Positions 54,352 through 62,533 of a stretch of DNA of 64,000 nt are shown piece by piece. The DNA is taken from positions 3,105,925 to 3,169,924 of the forward strand of contig NZ_CP041335.1 of NCBI RefSeq assembly GCF_008033135.1. Direction: 5' to 3'. The first letter of the stretch is position 1. Each line of letters starts with the position of its first letter. Source of the DNA: Chitinolyticbacter meiyuanensis (GTDB lineage: Bacteria > Pseudomonadota > Gammaproteobacteria > Burkholderiales > Chitinibacteraceae). The translations under genes and the position numbers were made by a program. Under the pieces are notes generated by a model that saw only the letters and a list, made by a program, of their open reading frames with translations, was not told the origin of the DNA and ran no database searches.

Positions 54352-54720
54352 ATGAATACCCCACTCGTTGCCTCGGCAGTGGCCGAGCTGCCCCAGCAGG
54401 CGGCCGTCGTGGCCGCCCATGCCGGCGTCGACCCGGTGATTGCCAGCCTCACCGTGTTCGTCCTGGCAATTTTCGTCGGCTACCACGTGGTCTGGAACGT
54501 CACCCCCGCGCTGCATACGCCGTTGATGGCGGTGACCAATGCCGTCAGCGGCATCATCATCGTCGGCGCGCTGCTGCAGGTGGTCGACATCGGTGGCGCC
54601 AGCATCACGTTCACCAGCGTGCTCGGTGCCATCGCAGTGTTCCTGGCCAGCATCAACATCTTCGGCGGTTTCCTCGTCACCCAGCGCATGCTGCAGATGT
54701 TCAAGAAGAAGGAGCGCTGA
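54352..54720 (+). CDS. pntAB: NAD(P) transhydrogenase subunit alpha part 2
   Basis: A 122-residue membrane segment of domain II with about three helices: [45 protein letters not shown] and [34 protein letters not shown]. The [18 protein letters not shown] type motif is the family signature. It forms part of the proton channel with PntB. One base separates its stop from pntB. Confidence 0.95.
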   Translation: MNTPLVASAVAELPQQAAVVAAHAGVDPVIASLTVFVLAIFVGYHVVWNVTPALHTPLMAVTNAVSGIIIVGALLQVVDIGGASITFTSVLGAIAVFLASINIFGGFLVTQRMLQMFKKKER

Positions 54721-54721
54721 G

Positions 54722-56089
54722 ATGCAGAACGTCTACGCGCTGCTCTATCTTGTCGCCGCTGTGCTGTTCATCCTGGCACTGCGCGGCCTCTCCTCCCCGG
54801 TCTCGGCCCGTCGCGGCAATCTCTACGGCATGGCCGGCATGGGCATTGCGGTGCTGACCACGCTGGCGCTGGCTGCAAGCCCGGTGTGGTGGCTGATTGC
54901 GAGTGCCGTGGCCGCCGGTGGCGCGATCGGCGCCTGGCGCGCCCGCACCGTGGCGATGACCGCGATGCCGGAGCTCGTTGCCGCCATGCACTCGCTGGTG
55001 GGGCTTGCCGCCGTGCTGATCGCCATCGCCGCGATCTATCACAGCGGGGTCCATCACACGCCAGTACAGCAGGTGGAGCTATTCATTGGCGCGTTCATCG
55101 GCGCCATCACCTTCACCGCCTCGGTGGTGGCATGGGGCAAGCTCTCGGGCCGCTTCGCCGCCAAACCGGTGCGCTTTGCCGGCCAGCACCTGATCAACCT
55201 CGCCGTCGCGCTCGCGATGCTTGGCTTCGGCATCGCCTACTTCATCAGCGACAGCCATGCGGCCTTCCTGATGATGGTGGCGCTGGCGCTGATCCTGGGC
55301 GTGCTGCTGATCGTGCCCATCGGCGGCGCCGACATGCCCGTGGTGGTGTCGATGCTCAACTCGTATTCGGGCTGGGCCGCAGCCGGCATCGGCTTCACGC
55401 TGGACAACCCGGTGCTGATCATCGCCGGCGCATGCGTCGGAGCGTCCGGCGCCATCCTCAGCACCATCATGTGCCGCGCGATGAACCGCTCGCTGGTCTC
55501 GGTGCTGCTGGGCGGCTTCGGCACGCAGGACAGTGCCAGCGGCGGTAGCAATGGCAGCGAGAAGAGCTACAAGTCCGGCAGCCCGGAAGACGCGGCCTTT
55601 CTGATGGGCAATGCCGAGAGCGTGGTCATCGTGCCGGGCTATGGCCTGGCGGTGTCGCGCGCACAGCACGCGCTCAACGAGCTGGCGGAACTGCTGGAAG
55701 CACGCGGCGTGAAGGTACGCTACGCGATCCATCCGGTGGCCGGCCGTATGCCGGGCCATATGAACGTGCTGCTCGCCGAGGCCGAAGTACCGTACGACAA
55801 GGTGCTGGAGATGGAGGAGATCAACAATGAGTTCGTCACCACCGACGTGGTGCTGGTGATCGGCGCCAACGACGTGGTGAACCCGGCCGCCAAGAGCGAT
55901 CCGGCCAGCCCGATCTACGGCATGCCCATTCTCGAAGCGCACAAGGCCCGCACGGTGCTGGTAGTGAAGCGGTCGATGAACGCGGGCTACGCCGGGCTCG
56001 ACAACGATCTCTTCTATCTCGACAAGACGATGATGGTGTTCGGGGATGCCAAGAAGGTCGTGGAAGGCATGCTGCAGTCCGTTCATTGA
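54722..56089 (+). CDS. pntB: NAD(P) transhydrogenase subunit beta
   Basis: A 455-residue subunit: membrane domain (about nine helices, residues 1-260) and soluble NADP(H)-binding domain III (about 280-455). Seen are NSYSGWAAAGIGFTL, the nucleotide fold VVIVPGYGLAVSRAQHALNELAELL, MPGHMNVLLAEAEVPYDKV and VVLVIGANDVVNPAAKSDP. The enzyme uses the proton gradient to make NADPH from NADH, feeding biosynthesis and thioredoxin/peroxiredoxin systems. It is cotranscribed with pntAA-pntAB. Confidence 0.96.
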   Translation: MQNVYALLYLVAAVLFILALRGLSSPVSARRGNLYGMAGMGIAVLTTLALAASPVWWLIASAVAAGGAIGAWRARTVAMTAMPELVAAMHSLVGLAAVLIAIAAIYHSGVHHTPVQQVELFIGAFIGAITFTASVVAWGKLSGRFAAKPVRFAGQHLINLAVALAMLGFGIAYFISDSHAAFLMMVALALILGVLLIVPIGGADMPVVVSMLNSYSGWAAAGIGFTLDNPVLIIAGACVGASGAILSTIMCRAMNRSLVSVLLGGFGTQDSASGGSNGSEKSYKSGSPEDAAFLMGNAESVVIVPGYGLAVSRAQHALNELAELLEARGVKVRYAIHPVAGRMPGHMNVLLAEAEVPYDKVLEMEEINNEFVTTDVVLVIGANDVVNPAAKSDPASPIYGMPILEAHKARTVLVVKRSMNAGYAGLDNDLFYLDKTMMVFGDAKKVVEGMLQSVH

Positions 56090-56242
56090 TGTATTCCGGG
56101 TGCCGGCTTGCATGCTGGCGCCCGCAACAAGCGGTGCGGCGTGTCGTTTAACTATTCATGACCGAGGAATCGGCGCACAACGCCTTGACTTCCGGCGCGC
56201 GGCCAGCCAAACCGGCTAGACGATAACCCGCTCGCATACGTC

Positions 56243-57856
56243 ATGAAAAAAGCACTCACACTATTGTTGTTCACCCTCAGCTGCTGGCTGACGCTCGCCC
56301 AGGCGGAAGAATCGGCACCGACGCCCGCTCCAGCCCAACCCGCTACCGTGGTGGTGCTGAACCGCGAGGTCGCAACGCTGCGGGTTTCAATATTCGGCTA
56401 TAGCCCGGCCCAGCGGGTGCGGGCAGCCGAGCAACGCATCGACCAGATGCTGAATAGCGCCTCACCCGGCAAGCTGCACGCCCGGATCGATGCCCAAGGC
56501 GCCGTAATCGAGCACGACAACACCATGCTGTTCACCATCCTGCCGCAGGACGTGGACAAGCTGGCCGGCGACACGGTACAAGCGGCGGCCAAGCGGGCCG
56601 AGCTGGCCCTGATCGCCGCGATCGCCGATGCCCAGGCGTTCCGCAAGCCCGCGGACTACGCCTGGGCAGCTGCACGCGCCGTGCTCGCGACGATGGTGGC
56701 CGGCTTCGCCTTCCTGCTGCTGGCCAAGGGTTGGCGCTGGTGGCGGCAGCGCGCCCTGGTCCTGCTACTGGGTGCGTCGCGCAAGTTTGCGGCCGGCCCC
56801 TTCACGGTCACACCCGGCATCGTGCAGCAGACACTGCATTGGCTCGGCATTGTGCTGATGTGGCCGGTGATGCTGCTGCTGTCCTACACGTGGATCTCCT
56901 TCGTGCTGGGGCAGTTTCCCCACACCCGCATCTGGTCCGAACAGCTCGACCGGCGTGTGATCGATTTCCTCGGCGACATGATGGCCTCGGTGCTTGATGC
57001 CTTGCCTGGGCTCGCCATCGCCGTGTTCATCGTACTGCTCACACGCTGGATCACCCGCAGTATCAACTTCACGTTCCGCCGTATCGAAAGCGGCCAGTTG
57101 CAGATCGACTGGTTCGACGCCGATACCGCCTCGACCACGCGGCGCTTGCTGGTGTGCCTCTCCTGGCTGATCGCCTTGGCCATGGTCTACCCCTACCTGC
57201 CCGGCGCCAATACCGAGGCGTTCAAGGGCTTGTCGGTGATGGTCGGCCTGATGGTGTCGCTGGGTGCTTCCAGCGTGGTCGGCCAGTTCGCCAGCGGGCT
57301 GATCCTGATCTACAGCCGTTCGCTCAAGGTGGGTGAATACGTGAAGATCGCCGACCAGGAAGGCACGGTGGCCGAGATCGGCCTCTTTGCCACCAAGGTG
57401 CATACCAACCTGCGCGAGGAGATCAGCATTCCCAACTCGGTACTGGTCAACCAGAGCGTGCAGAACTACAGCCGGCTCGCTACCGGCGGCGGCGTCATCG
57501 TCTCGGTGGTGATGACCATCGGCTACGACACGCCGTGGCGGCAGGTCGAGGCCATGATGCTGGAAGGCGCCAAGCGCACCACCGGCATCCTTCCCATGCC
57601 CGCCCCCGTGGTGTTCCAGACCGCGCTTGCTGATTTCTACGTTGAATACAGCCTGCGCGTCGCTTTGTCCGAACCACGCCGCCGGTTGCAGATCCTGAAC
57701 GAGTTGCACGGCCACCTGCAGGACGTGTTCAACGAATACGGCGTACAGATCATGAGCCCCAACTACGAAGCAGATCCCGACCATCCCAAGCTGGTGAAGC
57801 CCGATGACTTCTACCCCGCTCCGGCTCAAAAACCCGCGGGGCAGAACCAAGCGTGA
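56243..57856 (+). CDS. MscS-family mechanosensitive ion channel
   Basis: A 537-residue channel: signal peptide (ALTLLLFTLSCWLTLAQA), a periplasmic domain of about 120 residues, about four to five helices, and the MscS core. The pore-lining region contains LSVMVGLMVSLGASSVVGQFASGLILIYSRSLKVGEYVKI, and the beta domain EGTVAEIGLFATKVHTNLREEISIPNSVLVNQSVQNYS. It should release solutes on hypo-osmotic shock. The end (PAQKPAGQNQA) overlaps by 4 bases the GTG start of a small membrane protein gene. Confidence 0.92.
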   Translation: MKKALTLLLFTLSCWLTLAQAEESAPTPAPAQPATVVVLNREVATLRVSIFGYSPAQRVRAAEQRIDQMLNSASPGKLHARIDAQGAVIEHDNTMLFTILPQDVDKLAGDTVQAAAKRAELALIAAIADAQAFRKPADYAWAAARAVLATMVAGFAFLLLAKGWRWWRQRALVLLLGASRKFAAGPFTVTPGIVQQTLHWLGIVLMWPVMLLLSYTWISFVLGQFPHTRIWSEQLDRRVIDFLGDMMASVLDALPGLAIAVFIVLLTRWITRSINFTFRRIESGQLQIDWFDADTASTTRRLLVCLSWLIALAMVYPYLPGANTEAFKGLSVMVGLMVSLGASSVVGQFASGLILIYSRSLKVGEYVKIADQEGTVAEIGLFATKVHTNLREEISIPNSVLVNQSVQNYSRLATGGGVIVSVVMTIGYDTPWRQVEAMMLEGAKRTTGILPMPAPVVFQTALADFYVEYSLRVALSEPRRRLQILNELHGHLQDVFNEYGVQIMSPNYEADPDHPKLVKPDDFYPAPAQKPAGQNQA

Positions 57857-58101
57857 ACGAGGCCACATCCGGGTTCAGCCTGCCAGCTGGCATCCTGCTG
57901 CTCGCCGTCGTGGTGACGGTGACGTTGAGTCGGTGGCTGCCAGTCTGGCTGCTCAGCGGCCTCGCCGTGGTGATCGCCTGCAGCGCGGCGCTGGCGTTGC
58001 AGGCGGCGATCCGGCAACACCGCCCGGCGCGTGCCCACGCGGTGACGGATGCCGAAGCACTCGGGCTCGAAGCCATGCCTGAGGCAACCGACGACGACTG
58101 A
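57853..58101 (+). CDS. Small membrane protein overlapping the MscS gene, GTG start
   Basis: An 82-residue protein with a hydrophobic N-terminal half (two likely helices: LPAGILLLAVVVTVTLS and LPVWLLSGLAVVIACSAALAL) and an acidic tail (EALGLEAMPEATDDD). The GTG start overlaps the mscS stop (GTGA), a translational-coupling arrangement. I recognise no family. It may be an accessory subunit of the channel or simply a cotranscribed protein. Confidence 0.55.
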   Translation: MNEATSGFSLPAGILLLAVVVTVTLSRWLPVWLLSGLAVVIACSAALALQAAIRQHRPARAHAVTDAEALGLEAMPEATDDD

Positions 58102-58104
58102 GCG

Positions 58105-59076
58105 TCAACCCAGCAGTACCACCTTGCCCTTGTTGTGCCCGCCAGCGAGCCAGGCATGTGCCTGTGCCGCCTCCGGCATGACGAAGCAGCGATCCAGCGT
58201 CAGCCGGATCTTGTCGGCAGCCAGCCGCGGCAGCAGCCAGGGCCAGAGCGCGCTCGACAACGCGGCCTTGCGTTCCACCAACAGCGCACGCAGGGTCGAA
58301 CCGATCAGCCGCTGGCGCTTTACCAGCAACACGCCGAGGTTGGCCTGCGCCTCGCTGCCGCGCAGCAATCCGATCAGCACGATGGTGCCGTCCCGATTCA
58401 GGCAGGCCTGGTTACGCGGCAGGTAGTCACCGCCGACGGTATCGAGGATCAGGTCGGCACCGCCCCAACTCTTGATTGCGCCGACAAAGTCCTCGCAGTG
58501 GTAATCGATAGCAAGCTCGGCGCCGAGCTCGCGGCACCAGGCGCATTTGTCCGGCCCGCCGACCGTTGCTGCTACGCGTGCACCGAGCGCGTGTGCCAGT
58601 TGGATGGCTGCGGCGCCAACGCCGCTGGCACCGGCATGGATCAGCACGCGCTGACCGGGCCGCACCTGCCCGATATCGACAAGATTGAGCCAGGCGGTCA
58701 GCCACGTTTCCGGCAAGCTTGCCGCTTGTTCGTCACCGAGCCCCGCGGGCTGCGGTACGGCAAGCCGTGCGTCGAGCAGGCAATACTCGGCATAGCCACC
58801 GCCAGCAACAAGGCCGAACACCTTGTCGCCTATGGTAAATCCGGCCACACCATCGCCGATGGCAGCCACCTCGCCTGCAACCTCCAGGCCCAGTATCTCC
58901 GACTCACCCGCCGGCGGCGGGTACTGCCCCGCCGCCTGTACCAGGTCCGCACGATTGACCCCGGCAGCTCGCACGCGCACCAGCAGTTGTCCCGGGCCCG
59001 GCTCGGGCTGCGGCGCTTCACGCCAGATCAGATCGGCGCCGGCAGCGGTCTGGGTGATTGCGTGCATCGTCGCCAT
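58105..59076 (-). CDS. NAD(P)H:quinone oxidoreductase, PIG3-type zinc-free MDR
   Basis: A 323-residue medium-chain dehydrogenase/reductase without the zinc-ligand cysteines. The N-terminal catalytic domain has GVNRADLVQAAGQYPPPAGESEILGLEVAGEV; the Rossmann region contains VLIHAGASGVGAAAIQLAHALGARVAATVGG. The C-terminal FVMPEAAQAHAWLAGGHNKGKVVLL is PIG3/TP53I3-like. Members reduce quinones with NADPH. The ATG is directly next to the zapE stop, so the pair is translationally coupled. Confidence 0.9.
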   Translation of the reverse strand: MATMHAITQTAAGADLIWREAPQPEPGPGQLLVRVRAAGVNRADLVQAAGQYPPPAGESEILGLEVAGEVAAIGDGVAGFTIGDKVFGLVAGGGYAEYCLLDARLAVPQPAGLGDEQAASLPETWLTAWLNLVDIGQVRPGQRVLIHAGASGVGAAAIQLAHALGARVAATVGGPDKCAWCRELGAELAIDYHCEDFVGAIKSWGGADLILDTVGGDYLPRNQACLNRDGTIVLIGLLRGSEAQANLGVLLVKRQRLIGSTLRALLVERKAALSSALWPWLLPRLAADKIRLTLDRCFVMPEAAQAHAWLAGGHNKGKVVLLG

Positions 59077-60213
59077 TCAGGTCTCCGAAATGCCGGCCAT
59101 GGTTTCATCCACCGACTGGTGAGGCAGCGCCAGGTATTCATGGCTCTGCATCTCGGTCAGCCGGCTGGCAGTACGGAAGAATTCGCTCGCCTGAGGACCT
59201 TCGACATAGAGCTGATCCACCGGCACCGCGGCCGACAACACCAGCTTGACCCGGTGATCGTAGAACACGTCCACCAGCCAGGTGAACCGGCGCGCCGGAT
59301 TGGACTGCGCAGCGGTCAGCTGCGGCAGGTTGGCGATGATGACCGTGTGGTACTCACGCGCCAGCTGCAAATAGTCGGCCTGGCCGCGCCCGTCGCCGCA
59401 CAGCATGGCGAAATCAAACCAGATTACGCCCGGAGCATGTCGCTGCGCCTTGAGCTTGCGGCCCTGCACCGTCAATGTGCGCTCGAGCTCACGACCGGTC
59501 GCAATCGCGTCGAACAGCGTGGTCAGCTCGCGCTCCGCAGCAGCATCGTGCGGCATCAGGTAGGTCCGTGCCGCGGTCAGCGTACGCATCCGGTAGTCGG
59601 TGCCGCCATCGACGTTCAGCACGTCGAGCTTTTCCTTGATCAGCGCGATCGCCGGCAGGAAGTTGGCGCGCTGCAGGCCGTTGGGATAGAGGTTGTCCGG
59701 CGCATAGTTGCTGGTTGCCACCATCACCACGCCGCGCGTCAGCAGTTGCTCCAGCAAACGCCGCAGCATCATGGCATCGGCGATGTCGGAAACATGGAAT
59801 TCGTCGAAGCACAGCACGCGCACGTTGCGCGCCCAGCGCTCGGCCACCTTGACCATCGGATCGCTCACGCCCTGCAGCTTGCGCAGTTCGGCATGCACTT
59901 CCTGCATGAACTGGTGAAAGTGCAGCCGCTTCTTGCGCCGATACGGCAAACCGGCGAAGAAGGCATCCATCAGGAAGCTTTTGCCGCGCCCTACCCCACC
60001 CCACAGATAGAGCCCCTGCGGCAATTCAGGCTGCGGCAACAGCGTGCGGCCGAACCAGCGGTTGCGCTTGCGCTTGAACTCGACCAGCGCGTGCCACAGC
60101 GCATCGAGCCGGGCGATCGCGGCGGCTTGCGCCTCGTCCCGGATGAAGCCGGGCGAACCGGCAAGACTGTCGTACCAAATTTGTGGGCTAATGCCCGTAT
60201 TTGAGGGGATCAT
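59077..60213 (-). CDS. zapE: Cell division ATPase ZapE (AFG1 family)
   Basis: A 378-residue AFG1-like P-loop ATPase. Walker A is WGGVGRGKSFLMDAFF (about 71-86) and Walker B VLCFDEFHVSDIADAMML. Other family blocks: HFHQFMQEVHAELRKLQG, VVMVATSNYAPDNLYPNGLQRANFLPAI and YHTVIIANLPQL. In E. coli ZapE destabilises FtsZ polymers at the septum under low oxygen or heat. Start MIPSNTGISPQIWYDSL gives the usual length (375 in E. coli). Confidence 0.95.
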   Translation of the reverse strand: MIPSNTGISPQIWYDSLAGSPGFIRDEAQAAAIARLDALWHALVEFKRKRNRWFGRTLLPQPELPQGLYLWGGVGRGKSFLMDAFFAGLPYRRKKRLHFHQFMQEVHAELRKLQGVSDPMVKVAERWARNVRVLCFDEFHVSDIADAMMLRRLLEQLLTRGVVMVATSNYAPDNLYPNGLQRANFLPAIALIKEKLDVLNVDGGTDYRMRTLTAARTYLMPHDAAAERELTTLFDAIATGRELERTLTVQGRKLKAQRHAPGVIWFDFAMLCGDGRGQADYLQLAREYHTVIIANLPQLTAAQSNPARRFTWLVDVFYDHRVKLVLSAAVPVDQLYVEGPQASEFFRTASRLTEMQSHEYLALPHQSVDETMAGISET

Positions 60214-60305
60214 TCGTAGTTGAGAAATGTTTTCTACAAAAATCGGAAATCAGGAGAGTTGCAGTAAAATCCCTCGAATCAGGAAAAAAGGTATTTTCAA
60301 ACTTT

Positions 60306-60701
60306 ATGAAGAAAAATTATATCGGGTTATTCCTGCTGATTGGACTCTGCTTTTCTACGGCACAGGCTTGGGACGGAGAGCCTGGCCCCATAGAACCTGG
60401 GAGTGAAGGTGAACCCGTTTATTTCACCCCTATCGACCCCGAAAAACCCAAGCTCGGCGTCGAGTACTCCGCAGTACAAATCGCAGAATTCAGCGCTAGC
60501 GCCGTTACTCAGTTTCTCGCTGAACGCCGCAGCTTCGGGATTTTGGCATATACGAAACCCAACTACATTCGGAGCTTCTTGTACGCACCGCTGGAAAAGT
60601 ACTTCCGCAGTGAAGAAGCGTTAGGAGCCAAACTGCCAGCGAATTATAGATCAGCAATCGATGATGGGGTTGCAGAGGGAATAAAGCGTTCAGAACAATA
60701 A
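60306..60701 (+). CDS. Secreted orphan protein in AT-richer DNA
   Basis: A 131-residue protein with a clear signal peptide (MKKNYIGLFLLIGLCFSTAQA, cleaved near 21). The mature part begins with an acidic Pro/Gly stretch (WDGEPGPIEPGSEGEPVYF) and ends in a mixed helical region (FLAERRSFGILAYTKPNYI, YRSAIDDGVAEGIKRSEQ). There are no cysteines after the signal. Codon use is more AT-rich than in any neighbour (AAA, AAT and TTT are frequent), a sign of recent acquisition. A GGAAAAAAGG stretch lies upstream. Function unknown. Confidence 0.68.
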   Translation: MKKNYIGLFLLIGLCFSTAQAWDGEPGPIEPGSEGEPVYFTPIDPEKPKLGVEYSAVQIAEFSASAVTQFLAERRSFGILAYTKPNYIRSFLYAPLEKYFRSEEALGAKLPANYRSAIDDGVAEGIKRSEQ

Positions 60702-60709
60702 AAATAGAA

Positions 60710-60730
60710 AACCCCGGTAGTCCCGGGGTT
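60710..60730 (-). terminator. Terminator of the peroxiredoxin gene
   Basis: An 8-bp stem (AACCCCGG/CCGGGGTT, 5-base loop) followed on the minus strand by TTTTCTATTTTT. It lies 25 bases past the peroxiredoxin stop, between convergent genes. Confidence 0.8.
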
Positions 60731-60754
60731 CTCACATCGAACTACGCCAACGTA

Positions 60755-61357
<603 letters not shown>

Positions 61358-61577
61358 GGTGATCTCCTGGGGTACGGACGGTTTGGAAAAGGCGTCGGCA
61401 GGCTGGACGCCCGCCGGATCAGAATAGGCGCGCTAAAGATAGACGCTCGCCCGGCACCCGTCCAATAAGGAAACTTCATATGGCCCATAGGTGGTCGCTA
61501 TGAAGCGCGAAACGGATTGTCAGCTTACATTGAAGCGGCCATGATGGAGCATGCACGACCGAGGGAGGAGTCATCAC

Positions 61578-62468
61578 ATGGACAAGATCAATAGCGTGCG
61601 CCGCGCCCTGCTCGGCTTGGCCTTGGGCGCCGTGGCGCAATGGGCTCTCGCCGCCTCGCCTGACGACCCCGTCACCATCCTCACACAGCAGGATGTGTAC
61701 AACGACTACCAGCGTTTCATCGGCAACCGCAATCCGTTGACGCTGACCGATTTTTCCGGAGAAGGCTCGCGCCGCGATGTGGTCGAGGTGGTGCTGACCC
61801 AGCAGGCGCTGCAGCTGGGCGGGCTCAAACGTCCGGTCAAGCTGGTGAAGGTCGATCACAGCAGCGATTCATACAGCCGCTATCTGCGCGAGATCACCTC
61901 GGGCACCGCCACGCTCGGCGGCAATACCGCCTGGTTGATCGACCTGGATGCCATCAAGGACAAGGTCTACATCAGCCCGCCGTTGATCGCCCAGGGCGAA
62001 TTCGAGGCGGGTCTCTATACCTCCGCCGACAATGCCAAGGCGCTGGCCGCCAATGATCTGCCCAAGGTGAAGAAGCTCACCGCCGTGGTCGCTGAAAGCT
62101 GGCGGCCGGATGTCGCCACGCTGCAGAGCCTCGGCATGGCCAACGTTCTGCTGACGCAGAGCTGGGAATCGATGGTCGGCATGGTCTCCAAGCGCCGCGC
62201 CGACGTACTGCTGGCGCCATTCCAGCCGACGCCGGACATGGCCTTGCAGATCGGCAGTGTGCGCTTTCTGCCCATTCCCAATGTCAAGGTCGGCCTGCAG
62301 GGCTCGCGCCACCTGTTCGTCAGCCGCCTCGCGCCGCACGGTGCCGAAGTGGCCAAGGCCCTGGAGAAAGGGCTACTCATCCTGCGCGAGCGCGGCGTGC
62401 TCAGCCGGGCCTATACTGAATCGGGCTTCTACAACACCCGCACCGACGACTGGAAGAAGCTGAACTGA
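61578..62468 (+). CDS. Orphan periplasmic substrate-binding-like protein
   Basis: 296 residues: signal peptide (about 1-26, ALLGLALGAVAQWALA) and a type 2 periplasmic-binding fold, seen in VVEVVLTQQALQLGG, SSDSYSRYLREITSGTATLGG and LAPHGAEVAKALEKGLLILRERGVLSRAYTESGFY. It resembles SBP family 3 proteins without ABC partners. No permease or ATPase gene is near, so it may feed a sensor or a distant transporter. The ATG has an excellent ribosome site (GGAGGAG). It starts about 220 bases from the divergent peroxiredoxin gene. Confidence 0.8.
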   Translation: MDKINSVRRALLGLALGAVAQWALAASPDDPVTILTQQDVYNDYQRFIGNRNPLTLTDFSGEGSRRDVVEVVLTQQALQLGGLKRPVKLVKVDHSSDSYSRYLREITSGTATLGGNTAWLIDLDAIKDKVYISPPLIAQGEFEAGLYTSADNAKALAANDLPKVKKLTAVVAESWRPDVATLQSLGMANVLLTQSWESMVGMVSKRRADVLLAPFQPTPDMALQIGSVRFLPIPNVKVGLQGSRHLFVSRLAPHGAEVAKALEKGLLILRERGVLSRAYTESGFYNTRTDDWKKLN

Positions 62469-62491
62469 CCGCCACGGCGGCACAATTGAAA

Positions 62492-62514
62492 AAGGCCGGG
62501 ATCAACCCGGCCTT
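62492..62514 (-). terminator. Terminator of the GGDEF-EAL gene
   Basis: A 9-bp stem (AAGGCCGGG/CCCGGCCTT, 5-base loop) with TTTTT after it on the minus strand. It lies 20 bases past the EAL gene stop, between convergent genes. Confidence 0.8.
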
Positions 62515-62533
62515 GTCGTTTGTGCGGCCTGCC

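Noticed and set aside
53299..54720. A 473-codon frame reading into pntAB
   Set aside because: Only the last 122 codons are protein-like (pntAB); the rest is a shifted frame of pntAA.
58135..60204. A 689-codon plus-strand open frame
   Set aside because: Antisense to the quinone oxidoreductase and zapE genes; composition is that of a reversed coding frame.
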